A stretch of 39,421 nt of DNA from Gammaproteobacteria bacterium (GTDB taxonomy: Bacteria > Pseudomonadota > Gammaproteobacteria > Enterobacterales > Alteromonadaceae). A model generated the notes under the pieces. The model worked only from the letters and a program-made list of their open reading frames with translations. It was not told where the DNA came from and searched no databases. Positions 26,392-34,108 of the stretch are shown in pieces; position 1 is the stretch's first letter; each line of letters begins with the position of its first letter. A program made the translations under genes and the position numbers. Location of the stretch: positions 1-39,421 of the forward strand of contig JAHIWM010000121.1 of NCBI GenBank assembly GCA_018815765.1. The letters run 5' to 3'.

Positions 26392-26418
26392 AAAAAGGCC
26401 CGCTGATATGCGGGCCTT
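26392..26418. terminator. Terminator between the HDOD gene and rdgC
   Basis: AAGGCCCGC (26395-26403) pairs with GCGGGCCTT (26410-26418) around a six-base loop. On the minus strand it is followed by TTTTTG, which suits rdgC; the plus-strand T-run is broken (GCTGTTTT), so it is stronger for rdgC than for the HDOD gene. Confidence 0.8.
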
Positions 26419-26438
26419 GCTGTTTTGACTGTCAGCCT

Positions 26439-27335
26439 TTACTGAGTACTGATATTGGCTTTTAGCGGCAACAGCGCATGGCGTAAAGCGTCTGTCATCA
26501 GTAATAAGTCGGCATCTAAACGGCCTATCACATCATCCCAGCCCATTTCTTCATTTGAACCCGATAACAAGTCATGGAATTTCAGCCGTTTGATACTGCC
26601 ATCTTCGCAGATCAAAAAGGTAACTTTTTCATCCTGCTCTAAGGCCAGCTTGGTCACCAGCTTATCCTGCAAATGACTTTGCACTTCATCGGCACTCAGT
26701 AAGTGGTTAATAAAGCGTACTTTGGCACCTTCTTCATCTGGTGCTTTTAATTCAGCTTCTGCGCCCAGTTGAAAACCTTCCGGTAACTCTTTGCCTTGTA
26801 ACCAGAAATGCAGCTGTTGATTCAGCTGGTGGTTGTCCAGTAACGGCATTGCAGGTAAAGAGCCGAAAGCTTTACGCAGCAAAGCCAGTAATTCTTCTGC
26901 TCTGCTGGCACTGCTGGTATCCACCAGCAACCAGCCTTGTTGTTTGTCATACAAGGCGGTGGTGACGCTGGATTTACTGAAGGCTCGTGGCAACAGAGTC
27001 TGGATCAGTTCTTCCTTTAAAGCCTGCTTTTCTTTACGGCTTAAAGGACGGCCTTTTTCCTGCTCCATCGCATCAATTTTGGGGGCCAGCTCTTCATTGA
27101 CCACCGAACCTGGCAGCACTTTCTCCTGACGTTTTACCGCAAATAGCATCACATCATTGGTCTGGTGGCAATATTGCTTCAGACTTGGATGCAAAGGGCT
27201 GGTGAAGCCCATTTTAATGGCTTCCTGCGAGGTGCAAGGGGTGAATTTGAATGCAGCTAAGGCCTGCTCTAATTGATCCTGATCGGTGTTCAGGTTTTCA
27301 GTGACCTGATATAAACGTAAATTTTTAAACCACAT
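26439..27335 (-). CDS. rdgC: Recombination-associated protein RdgC
   Basis: A 298-residue nucleoid-associated protein that forms a ring around DNA and limits RecA-promoted recombination. It matches the family from MWFKNLRLYQVTE through MGFTSPLHP (about 42-50), the helical linker KGRPLSRKEKQALKEELIQT, ALYDKQQGWLLVDTSSASRA, and the C-terminal RLKFHDLL. Length is normal (about 300). It is a single gene with its own terminator and 128 bases to the upstream kinase gene on the same strand, across another terminator, so it must have its own promoter in that gap. Confidence 0.96.
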   Translation of the reverse strand: MWFKNLRLYQVTENLNTDQDQLEQALAAFKFTPCTSQEAIKMGFTSPLHPSLKQYCHQTNDVMLFAVKRQEKVLPGSVVNEELAPKIDAMEQEKGRPLSRKEKQALKEELIQTLLPRAFSKSSVTTALYDKQQGWLLVDTSSASRAEELLALLRKAFGSLPAMPLLDNHQLNQQLHFWLQGKELPEGFQLGAEAELKAPDEEGAKVRFINHLLSADEVQSHLQDKLVTKLALEQDEKVTFLICEDGSIKRLKFHDLLSGSNEEMGWDDVIGRLDADLLLMTDALRHALLPLKANISTQ

Positions 27336-27409
27336 AGTTAACTACTCTGCCTATAAGAATTGCGGCTTAGTATACAGAGTTCAACTACGGGATTTAGAGT
27401 TTTTCGGGT

Positions 27410-27444
27410 AAAAAATAACAAAGCCCGGCGCTTTAGACCGGGCT
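27410..27444 (-). terminator. Terminator of the sensor kinase gene
   Basis: AGCCCGG (27422-27428) pairs with CCGGGCT (27438-27444). On the minus strand the stem is followed by TTGTTATTTTTT. It starts about 20 bases after the kinase stop and insulates rdgC. Confidence 0.85.
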
Positions 27445-27463
27445 CTTTTATGTTGCAGCAGGT

Positions 27464-29212
27464 TCAGGAGTTACGTTTTAAGTTTTTTGGAAAACGAATA
27501 TGGTAACTCAAGCCATGGCCTGGTTCGCTGCTGACCTGAATCGAGCCGCCAAGCGTCTGACGCACCAGATTATAGGTAATATGAGTGCCTAAACCGCTGC
27601 CGCCCTGATCACGTTTTGTGGTGAAAAACGGATGGAACAGTTTTTCAAGTTGTTCCTGCGTTAAGCCACGGCCATTGTCGGAATAGGTAATATCGACCAT
27701 CTGACCCTCATCCAGCACTGTGATGCGGATATAACCTTCTTCCAGCTCTTCGAAACCATGAATTAACGAATTCATTAAAAGGTTGGTAAAAATCTGTGAA
27801 ATTGCGCCGGCAGGGCAGCTCAGCATCAGACTTTCCGGACAATTCACATCAATATGATGGCGGGTCTTTTTAAAGTTTGGCTGCAAGGAGCGGATCACTT
27901 CGTGCAGGTATTCGGCCAGATTAATAGTGCGAATCGCATCACTGGTCTGGTCGACGGCAATTTGTTTAAAGCTGGCGATGAGCTCAGAAGCGCGCGTCAG
28001 ATTCGACTGCAGCAAGGAGGTGCTTTGTTTAGCTTCCTCAATAAAATGCTCCAGCACTTTAGGTGACAAGGTTTTATCTTTGTAGGCAGCATCTAAGGCA
28101 GTAAGCTTTTCAGCCAGGAAGCTGGTTGCAGTGACACCTATACCTACAGGGGTATTCACTTCATGGGTTATACCGGCGACAAAACCACCTAAAGCCGCCA
28201 TTTTTTCTGACTGAACTAAACGGTCCTGCGCCTGTTTTAAATCATCAACGGTTTTTTCCAGCTCGCTTTGTTTGCCACGTAAGGCTTCTTCACTATGGCG
28301 ACGGCGTTCTATTTCCTCACGCAAAGCTTGTTGTTTAACTTCAAGTTCTTGTTTTTGCTGCTGTAAATCCATCATGGCTTGACTTAAACCTGAAGTTTTA
28401 CGCGCCACTTCCTGCTCCAGCAGCAAGTTGTGCTGATCGAGTTTTTCATTCGAATGCAGCAGCTGCTTCTGAGTGCTTTCCAACTGAACTTTGTAATCCT
28501 GCACTCGGGCAATCAAGCGGTTAAAAGCATCGGCCATCACGCTGAGTTCATTGGCTTCATCGTGGCGCACTTCAACTTTGGTGCCTTCCAGATGATCAAG
28601 CTCCAGATCTTCAATTTGTTGCGTCAGCTCGCTCAATGGCAAAGTCAACTGACTGCGGAAGGCCAGTAAAAACAGGATAATTAAAAAAGTGGTTTTTAAT
28701 ACAGCGTTACCGACCAGAAAATAAATACCAATTTTAATCCGGTCTAACACCACGGCACGGCTGGAGAATAAAGTGACATCACCGACCTGAGTGGCGCGAC
28801 CTGAGAATTCAAAGATAAGCGGAAAAGTGTAGCCAAATAAGCCGGAGTTTTGTTCTGTTAATCGAATTCCTTCCTGCACCAGCTGATTGCTGTAACGTTC
28901 ACTGATGTCGATGTAACGGCCTAATTGTGTAATAACAGCGCCACTATCATCCCGTACTATGATGCCTTCAATAGCAGGAATGGCCAGCAGGCCGTCGGCA
29001 ATAATCAATGCTTGTTGGGTATTTAACTCCCAAATCGCACGGGTCAGACTGCCGGAAAAAGTTTGCTGTAACGTCGCTAACTCACCATTGATATGATCTT
29101 TGGTGTTGAAGTACTCGGCAACAATCTGGCCTAAAGTCACGACAAAGGTCAGGATAAAATACACTGACAAGACTTTAGTCAGCAGCTTACGCGATAAACT
29201 TTTCTGCTGCAT
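27464..29212 (-). CDS. Membrane sensor histidine kinase divergent from the receiver/CheC/GGDEF operon
   Basis: A 582-residue kinase. A first membrane helix (about 12-33), a periplasmic sensor (34-160) and a second helix (about 161-185) precede HAMP (about 186-240). A long coiled coil (about 240-335, very rich in Gln, Glu, Leu) leads to the phosphorylated His350 in GGFVAGITHEVNTPVG. The HATPase has TNLLMNSLIHGFEE, DNGRGL, FTTKRDQGGSGLGTHI. ITHEVNTP places it with the NtrB-like, nontypical HisKA group. It lacks a receiver, so it must signal in trans; the single-domain receiver encoded 279 bases away on the other strand is the natural partner by proximity. The signal sensed is unknown. Confidence 0.9.
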   Translation of the reverse strand: MQQKSLSRKLLTKVLSVYFILTFVVTLGQIVAEYFNTKDHINGELATLQQTFSGSLTRAIWELNTQQALIIADGLLAIPAIEGIIVRDDSGAVITQLGRYIDISERYSNQLVQEGIRLTEQNSGLFGYTFPLIFEFSGRATQVGDVTLFSSRAVVLDRIKIGIYFLVGNAVLKTTFLIILFLLAFRSQLTLPLSELTQQIEDLELDHLEGTKVEVRHDEANELSVMADAFNRLIARVQDYKVQLESTQKQLLHSNEKLDQHNLLLEQEVARKTSGLSQAMMDLQQQKQELEVKQQALREEIERRRHSEEALRGKQSELEKTVDDLKQAQDRLVQSEKMAALGGFVAGITHEVNTPVGIGVTATSFLAEKLTALDAAYKDKTLSPKVLEHFIEEAKQSTSLLQSNLTRASELIASFKQIAVDQTSDAIRTINLAEYLHEVIRSLQPNFKKTRHHIDVNCPESLMLSCPAGAISQIFTNLLMNSLIHGFEELEEGYIRITVLDEGQMVDITYSDNGRGLTQEQLEKLFHPFFTTKRDQGGSGLGTHITYNLVRQTLGGSIQVSSEPGHGLSYHIRFPKNLKRNS

Positions 29213-29330
29213 GAAACAACCTTGTTTGGTTCGGCTTAATAATGAACACCCCTAAAACACTAACTTATAGAAGATCTGTTTAAATGAAAATACTATATGT
29301 AATAAATAACTTAGAGACTAGGCAACAAGA

Positions 29331-29382
29331 GCTGCTTTAGCAATATGACTGCTATAAATTGTCATACAGCTGCAAAAGCAGC
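29331..29382. repeat. Nested inverted repeat between the kinase gene and the receiver operon
   Basis: GCTGCTTT (29331-29338) pairs with AAAGCAGC (29375-29382), and inside it TATGAC (29344-29349) pairs with GTCATA (29361-29366) around an 11-base loop. It lies near the middle of the 279-base AT-rich divergent region. It is not followed by a T-run, so it is unlikely to be a terminator; it could be an operator serving both directions or part of a leader. Nothing else stands out in the region. Confidence 0.5.
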
Positions 29383-29491
29383 ATTTAATGGTGTTAAATT
29401 GCAACATCTTTCAGTATGGTAGCGATGTTTGTTATTTGAACTACGCGCATAGAAGCAAAACAAATAAAGCAATAATAAAGAGGCTGTTTTA

Positions 29492-29857
29492 ATGGCGTTA
29501 CCTGTATTAATTTGTGACGACTCCTTACTGGCACGAAAACAAGTGCGTAAATCCTTACCTGAGTCATTTGATGCCGATATCCTCACTGCCGGTAATGGCG
29601 TGGAAGCATTGACTATTTTGCGTGGTCAGGAGATTGGTTTAGTGTTTTTGGATTTGACGATGCCGGAGCTGGACGGCATAGGTGTGCTTGAAGCCATTAA
29701 ACAGGATGGCCTGGATTGTTTTGTTATAGTGATTTCCGCTGATATTCAGCCTGAAATGCAAAAAAGAGTGACAGAACTCGGCGCTTTGGCCTTTATCCAC
29801 AAACCCGTCAACCCAGAAAAACTTGTTGTCATTTTAAAACAATACGGCCTGATATGA
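29492..29857 (+). CDS. Single-domain response regulator (CheY-like receiver)
   Basis: A 121-residue stand-alone receiver. Conserved residues are the acidic pair Asp9-Asp10 in LICDDSLLARKQVR, phosphoacceptor Asp54 in FLDLTMPELDGIG, the switch Ser in VISAD, and Lys in IHKPVNP. No output domain follows. AAAGAGG is eight bases before the ATG. Its TGA overlaps the next ATG (ATGA), so it is translationally coupled to a CheC-like phosphatase, the kind of protein that dephosphorylates CheY-type receivers. With the divergent kinase this gives kinase, receiver and phosphatase in one place. Confidence 0.93.
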   Translation: MALPVLICDDSLLARKQVRKSLPESFDADILTAGNGVEALTILRGQEIGLVFLDLTMPELDGIGVLEAIKQDGLDCFVIVISADIQPEMQKRVTELGALAFIHKPVNPEKLVVILKQYGLI

Positions 29858-30465
29858 GTACAGTATTCTCTGAAGAACAAAGGGATTGTTTGCAGGAGCT
29901 GATTAATGTCGCTATGGGTTTGGCCAGCGATAAACTTGCCCGCTTTTTAAATACCTTTGTGCATTTACAGGTGCCAGCCATTGAACTGGTGAATTCGTCA
30001 CAAATTCCGGCTCAGTTTGAAGCCCAATACAGCAGTACTGAAGCCGCCTTAGTCAGCCAGGGGTTTTTAGGTAATGATGGCTTACGGGGTGAGGCTATCG
30101 TTTTATATCAACTGGACAATGCCCATCGTATTGCGGCTTTATTGGGTTATGACACGGATAGTGCGTCTGAACTTGAGATGCTGACGGATATCAGCTCCAT
30201 TTTAACGACGACTTTTTTAAATGGCCTGGCCGGGCAAATTGACAATAGCCTGTCGTACAGCGCGCCCAGGGTTTTATCATCGCGGCAGACTAATGTCACA
30301 GAGGCATTGATTGAAACAGCTTGTCATTGGGAGCTGGCGCTTAAAGTAGATATTAGTTACCAGTTAATTGATCATTCCTTTAACTGCGATATGTTGTTGT
30401 TGATCCCAGGAGAAGCTGTGTTAAATATCCAGCAAATTTTGGATCGGATAGTGGAAGAATATTAA
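29854..30465 (+). CDS. CheC/CheX-like phosphatase with one intact active site
   Basis: A 203-residue protein with the CheC-type layout of two pseudo-symmetric helices. The first active site is complete: Asp11-x3-Glu15-x2-Asn18-x22-Pro41. The second has the same spacing but changed residues: Glu108-x3-Asp112-x2-Ser115-x22-Pro138, so Glu became Asp and Asn became Ser, and it may be inactive. CheC proteins remove phosphate from CheY-like receivers using Glu and Asn. The gene overlaps the receiver gene by four bases and the PAS-GGDEF gene by one, so all three are made together. Family assignment rests on the motif spacing, which fits well. Confidence 0.83.
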   Translation: MSTVFSEEQRDCLQELINVAMGLASDKLARFLNTFVHLQVPAIELVNSSQIPAQFEAQYSSTEAALVSQGFLGNDGLRGEAIVLYQLDNAHRIAALLGYDTDSASELEMLTDISSILTTTFLNGLAGQIDNSLSYSAPRVLSSRQTNVTEALIETACHWELALKVDISYQLIDHSFNCDMLLLIPGEAVLNIQQILDRIVEEY

Positions 30466-31433
30466 TGTCAGAAGACTGGCTAACCGGCCCCATACTGGAG
30501 CAGCTTAACAGTGGCGTGCTGGTGGTAGATGAACAATTTCAGCTGGTATATCTGAATACCTTTTTACAACGCCATAGCTGTGTGCAGCTTTCTGATGTGA
30601 AAGGAAAAAGTCTTTTTAAAGTGTTTACTGATGTGCCGGAAGCCTGGCTCAGACGTAAATTTGCCTCAGTACTCGAATTACAAAGCCCTTCATTCAGTAG
30701 CTGGGAGCAGCGTCAGTACGTGATTAAGTTGCCACATCTGCGGCCTGTCACCAGCTCCAGCCAGTTTATGGCCCAGAACTGTACTATGTTGCCATTAAGT
30801 GACCCTGCTGGTCGTCGTTATGTTTGCTTGCTGATTGAAGATGCTACTGATGCTTTTGTTTATCAGCAACATTTACAAATTACTATGCAGAAACTGGAGC
30901 ACAATAACCGGATTGATGGTTTGACCAAGGCGTTAAACCGACGTTACTGGGAAGAGCAACTAAAGCTGGAAGTACAAAGAGCGCAGCGTTATCAGCAGCC
31001 TTTATCTTTGCTGTTGTTTGATTTGGATAAATTTAAGCAGTTGAATGATCAGTATGGCCATTTGGGCGGTGATTCTGTACTGATTGAACTCACAGCACGG
31101 GTACGGGCTTTATTGCGCGATACCGACTGGTTTGGTCGTTACGGTGGTGAAGAGTTTGGCATAGTACTGACCAATACAGCGCTGGCTGGCGCTATGGATG
31201 TGGCTGAACGAATTTGTTTGGCGGTCGACAGTACAGCTGTCACATTCCATGAGCAATCTATTAAAACCTCCGTTAGTATAGGGGTTGCGCAACTGGATGC
31301 TACCGGTGAGCGCGCGCACGAAGTGCTGATAGGCCAGGCGGATATAGCGCTTTACAATGCCAAAAGAGATGGCCGTAACAGGGTTGTCCCCTTTAGTGCT
31401 GGCGAAACAGAATTTCTGCTGAAAGCAAATTAG
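30465..31433 (+). CDS. PAS-GGDEF diguanylate cyclase
   Basis: A 322-residue cytosolic protein. An N-terminal PAS-like domain (about 5-130, with SGVLVVDEQFQLVYLNTFLQ) joins a GGDEF domain (about 148-310) by a helix. The catalytic motif is GGEEF (227-231), with the substrate-binding FDLDKFKQLND upstream. An inhibitory-site RxxD (Arg218 to Asp221) sits five residues before it. It should make cyclic di-GMP and be subject to product inhibition. No receiver domain is present, so regulation by the phosphorelay genes upstream would be through protein contact or PAS input. ATG overlaps the previous TAA by one base. The gene ends 36 bases before the likely -35 of the thr promoter. Confidence 0.93.
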   Translation: MSEDWLTGPILEQLNSGVLVVDEQFQLVYLNTFLQRHSCVQLSDVKGKSLFKVFTDVPEAWLRRKFASVLELQSPSFSSWEQRQYVIKLPHLRPVTSSSQFMAQNCTMLPLSDPAGRRYVCLLIEDATDAFVYQQHLQITMQKLEHNNRIDGLTKALNRRYWEEQLKLEVQRAQRYQQPLSLLLFDLDKFKQLNDQYGHLGGDSVLIELTARVRALLRDTDWFGRYGGEEFGIVLTNTALAGAMDVAERICLAVDSTAVTFHEQSIKTSVSIGVAQLDATGERAHEVLIGQADIALYNAKRDGRNRVVPFSAGETEFLLKAN

Positions 31434-31444
31434 CTGTCAGTGAA

Positions 31445-31486
31445 TTTTAGAATAATCTAAACATTTAGATTGACAGACGTCTAAAA
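31445..31486. promoter_or_regulatory. Operator-like alternating half-sites over the thr promoter
   Basis: Four alternating half-sites lie in a row: TTTAGA (31446-31451), TCTAAA (31456-31461), TTTAGA (31464-31469) and TCTAAA (31480-31485). The middle pair forms AATCTAAA-CA-TTTAGATT, an 8-base-arm inverted repeat. AGACGTCT (31475-31482), identical to the met-box consensus bound by MetJ, begins at the last base of the -35 hexamer. Adjacent 8-base registers match it only partly (3-5 of 8). A repressor site is likely; MetJ is one candidate, not established. Confidence 0.5.
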
Positions 31487-31499
31487 TTTTGAGCATATA
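31470..31499 (+). promoter_or_regulatory. Promoter of the thr operon
   Basis: A consensus -35 TTGACA (31470-31475) is followed, after 18 bases, by CATATA (31494-31499). The predicted start would then fall at about 31506, the A of the thrL ATG, giving a leaderless or near-leaderless transcript. A weaker alternative is TTAGCT (31430-31435) with TAATCT (31453-31458), 17 bases apart, which would leave a leader of about 40 bases. Confidence 0.55.
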
Positions 31500-31505
31500 G
31501 ACAGT

Positions 31506-31568
31506 ATGAAAAAGACACAAATCCGCAATACACTCACCATTATTATTACCACCAACCCTGCGGGGTAG
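31506..31568 (+). CDS. thrL: thr operon leader peptide
   Basis: A 20-residue open frame, MKKTQIRNTLTIIITTNPAG, ends at TAG just before the attenuator. Five of 20 residues are threonine and four are isoleucine, clustered at residues 9-16, the composition expected of the peptide that senses charged tRNA-Thr and tRNA-Ile. It ends in PAG, similar to the GAG end of the E. coli leader. No clear ribosome binding site precedes the ATG, which agrees with a leaderless start from the TTGACA/CATATA promoter. A stalled ribosome at the Thr/Ile codons would free the antiterminator at 31568-31574. Confidence 0.85.
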   Translation: MKKTQIRNTLTIIITTNPAG

Positions 31569-31627
31569 GAGGTCGGCGGCGTATTGTTTTCAAAAAGGCC
31601 CGTGACCTCCCCGTCACGGGCCTTTTT
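31568..31627 (+). terminator. thr attenuator with antiterminator
   Basis: The terminator is a perfect 15-bp stem (31592-31606 with 31613-31627) with loop CTCCCC, closing on a T-run. GGAGGTC (31568-31574), which begins at the last base of the thrL stop codon, is exactly complementary to GACCTCC (31604-31610), so it can open the terminator by pairing across its apex. This is the arrangement expected for Thr/Ile-sensitive transcription attenuation. Confidence 0.9.
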
Positions 31628-31647
31628 CGTTTAGCAAGGAGTAAAAA

Positions 31648-34107
31648 ATGAGGGTGCTTAAGTTTGGTGGTTCGTCTCTGGCGTCGGTAACCCGCTTCCT
31701 CGAGGTGGCGGATATAGTGCAACAACAAATTGGCAATCAGAGCGTAGGCTTGGTGTTGTCTGCGCCTCAGGGCGTCACCAACTTACTGGTGGAATTAACA
31801 GATCTGGCATTTTTAGGTTCGGATTATCAGCCATTGCTGCTGCAGTGGAAGCAGAGGCTGGCGCAGCTTATTGCTGAAGCTTCGCTTCGGGTTAATGCTG
31901 ACCAGTTAAAAGCAGTGCAGCAACTGGCGGACGAGCAGGAGCAAAAGCTGACTGAACGTTTACAGGGCATCAGCTTATTGAGTTATTGCCCTGATCATAT
32001 CAAGGCACAAATTTTAGGTATGGGTGAGCAGTTTAGCGTTTGTCTGATGACCGCTTTATTTAAATCCCGTCAGGTCAATGTAGTACTACTGGACTCTGTA
32101 GCTTTAGTGAAAAGTCAGGGCGATTATTTAAATGCGGTGGCCGATATTCCTGCTTCAGAGCAAACTTTTGCTGCAGCCTTAGCCAAGCAGTCGGCTCAGG
32201 TCTATGTAATGGCCGGTTTTGTCTCTAGCAATGCGCAGGGTGAGCTGTGTTTATTAGGCCGTAATGGTTCTGACTACTCTGCTGCTATTGTGGCTGCTGC
32301 GGTAAAAGCCTCAGTCTGTGAGATATGGACTGATGTAGATGGCGTGTACAGTGCCGATCCACGTCAGGTGAAACAAGCCAAACTGATTGACCACTTATCT
32401 TATGACGAAGCCATGGAGCTGTCGTATTTTGGCGCCAAAGTGCTGCATCCAAAAACCATTGGCCCACTGGCGCGTTTTCAAATTCCTTGTTATATCAAAA
32501 ACACCTTAAATCCGTCAGCACCCGGCACCTGTATCGATGCCGATAATAACGGTGACTCGCTGGTCAAAGGCATTTCCAGTCTCGAGCATCTGGCGCTGAT
32601 CACTGTGTCGGGTCCGGGTTTAAAAGGTGTGGTCGGGATGGCCTCCCGTGTTTTTGCCACTATGGCGCGTGAACAGGTGTCGGTCAGTTTAATTACTCAG
32701 TCCTCTTCTGAATTTAGTATCAGCTTCTGTGTGGCTCAGCTGGATTTAGCTTCAGCGAAAAAAGCGCTGGAAGCCGAGTTTGAACTGGAGCTGCAAGGCA
32801 AGTTATTGCGCCCGCTGCAAATATTATCCGACATGGCTATTGTCAGCTTGGTGGGTGATGGCATGCGCCAGCACCGTGGTGTGGCGGCTAAATTTTTTGC
32901 ATCTCTGGCACAAGCCCGTGTCAACGTGGTGGCTATAGCACAGGACAGCAGTGAACGTTCTATCTCCGCTGTAGTAGAACAAAAAGCCTGTCAAAACGCA
33001 GTGAAGGTCTGTCATGAAAACTTCTTCAGCCATATCCCAAGCATAGATGTATTTCTGGTGGGTTGTGGTGTGGTAGGCAGCGAATTACTGGCGCAGTTCC
33101 AGCGTCAGCAAGAGTTTCTGCAGCAACGTAACGTCAAGCTGAAGGTGTATGGCATAGCCAATTCCAAAGCTTTGTTGCTGGATGAAAAAGGCATAGATTT
33201 AAGCCAGTGGCAGCAGCAAATGCAACAAGCCAAAGCTCAGTTTTCTGTGGCTGATTTAAGTCGTTTTGCTCAGGAGCAGCATTTAACCAATCCGGTATTG
33301 ATTGATTGCAGCAGTGCAGAGCCTGTGGCCAATTTGTATGTCGATTTCTTAAAAGCTGGTTTCCATGTAGTCACACCCAACAAAAAAGCCAATACGGGTT
33401 CATTGGATTACTACCATCAGCTGCGACAGGTGGCACAACAACATCGCCGTCGTTTCCTTTATGAAACGACTGTAGGCGCAGGCTTGCCGGTGATCGACAC
33501 CTTACAGGGCTTGTTTAATGCTGGCGACCAGTTGGTGGCTTTTGAAGGCATTTTATCCGGCTCTTTATCCTATATTTTTGGTTTACTGGAGCAGGGGCAG
33601 TCTTTATCTGAAGTCACAACTAAAGCCCGCGAATTAGGCTTTACTGAGCCGGATCCCCGTGATGACTTATCAGGTATGGATGTGGCGCGTAAATTACTGA
33701 TTATGGCGCGCGAGTCTGGTTTGATGCTGAACTTAGCCGATGTCGAAGTTGAAGGTGTGTTGCCTACTGATTTTGCGCCTGGCACAGATGTACCGACTTT
33801 TATGCAACAGTTACCACAGCTTGATCAAGCTTTTGCTTTGCGTATTGCAGAAGCGAAGGCCAAAGGTCAGGTGCTGCGTTACATAGGCGAAATTAACGAA
33901 GGTCGCTGCAAGGTGGCGATCAAAGCTTTGGATCTGGATCATCCATTAGCCAAAGTAAAAGATGGTGAAAATGCGCTGGCTATTCATACCCGCTATTACC
34001 AGCCTATTCCTTTTGTATTGCGTGGTTATGGTGCTGGTGCTGCGGTAACTGCAGCAGGTGTGTTCAGTGATGTAATGCGGACTTTGTCCTGGCAGCAGGA
34101 GATGTAA
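31648..34107 (+). CDS. thrA: Bifunctional aspartokinase I / homoserine dehydrogenase I
   Basis: An 819-residue fusion enzyme for the first and third steps from aspartate to threonine. The kinase domain (about 1-295) begins [14 protein letters not shown] and contains [15 protein letters not shown] and [13 protein letters not shown]. Two ACT domains (about 310-460) hold [17 protein letters not shown] and [19 protein letters not shown], the likely threonine feedback sites. The dehydrogenase (about 465-819) starts with [17 protein letters not shown] and includes [18 protein letters not shown] and [26 protein letters not shown] lies eight bases before the ATG. It sits behind the attenuator, and thrB follows after one base. 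Length is that of E. coli ThrA (820). Confidence 0.97.
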   Translation: MRVLKFGGSSLASVTRFLEVADIVQQQIGNQSVGLVLSAPQGVTNLLVELTDLAFLGSDYQPLLLQWKQRLAQLIAEASLRVNADQLKAVQQLADEQEQKLTERLQGISLLSYCPDHIKAQILGMGEQFSVCLMTALFKSRQVNVVLLDSVALVKSQGDYLNAVADIPASEQTFAAALAKQSAQVYVMAGFVSSNAQGELCLLGRNGSDYSAAIVAAAVKASVCEIWTDVDGVYSADPRQVKQAKLIDHLSYDEAMELSYFGAKVLHPKTIGPLARFQIPCYIKNTLNPSAPGTCIDADNNGDSLVKGISSLEHLALITVSGPGLKGVVGMASRVFATMAREQVSVSLITQSSSEFSISFCVAQLDLASAKKALEAEFELELQGKLLRPLQILSDMAIVSLVGDGMRQHRGVAAKFFASLAQARVNVVAIAQDSSERSISAVVEQKACQNAVKVCHENFFSHIPSIDVFLVGCGVVGSELLAQFQRQQEFLQQRNVKLKVYGIANSKALLLDEKGIDLSQWQQQMQQAKAQFSVADLSRFAQEQHLTNPVLIDCSSAEPVANLYVDFLKAGFHVVTPNKKANTGSLDYYHQLRQVAQQHRRRFLYETTVGAGLPVIDTLQGLFNAGDQLVAFEGILSGSLSYIFGLLEQGQSLSEVTTKARELGFTEPDPRDDLSGMDVARKLLIMARESGLMLNLADVEVEGVLPTDFAPGTDVPTFMQQLPQLDQAFALRIAEAKAKGQVLRYIGEINEGRCKVAIKALDLDHPLAKVKDGENALAIHTRYYQPIPFVLRGYGAGAAVTAAGVFSDVMRTLSWQQEM

Positions 34108-34108
34108 T

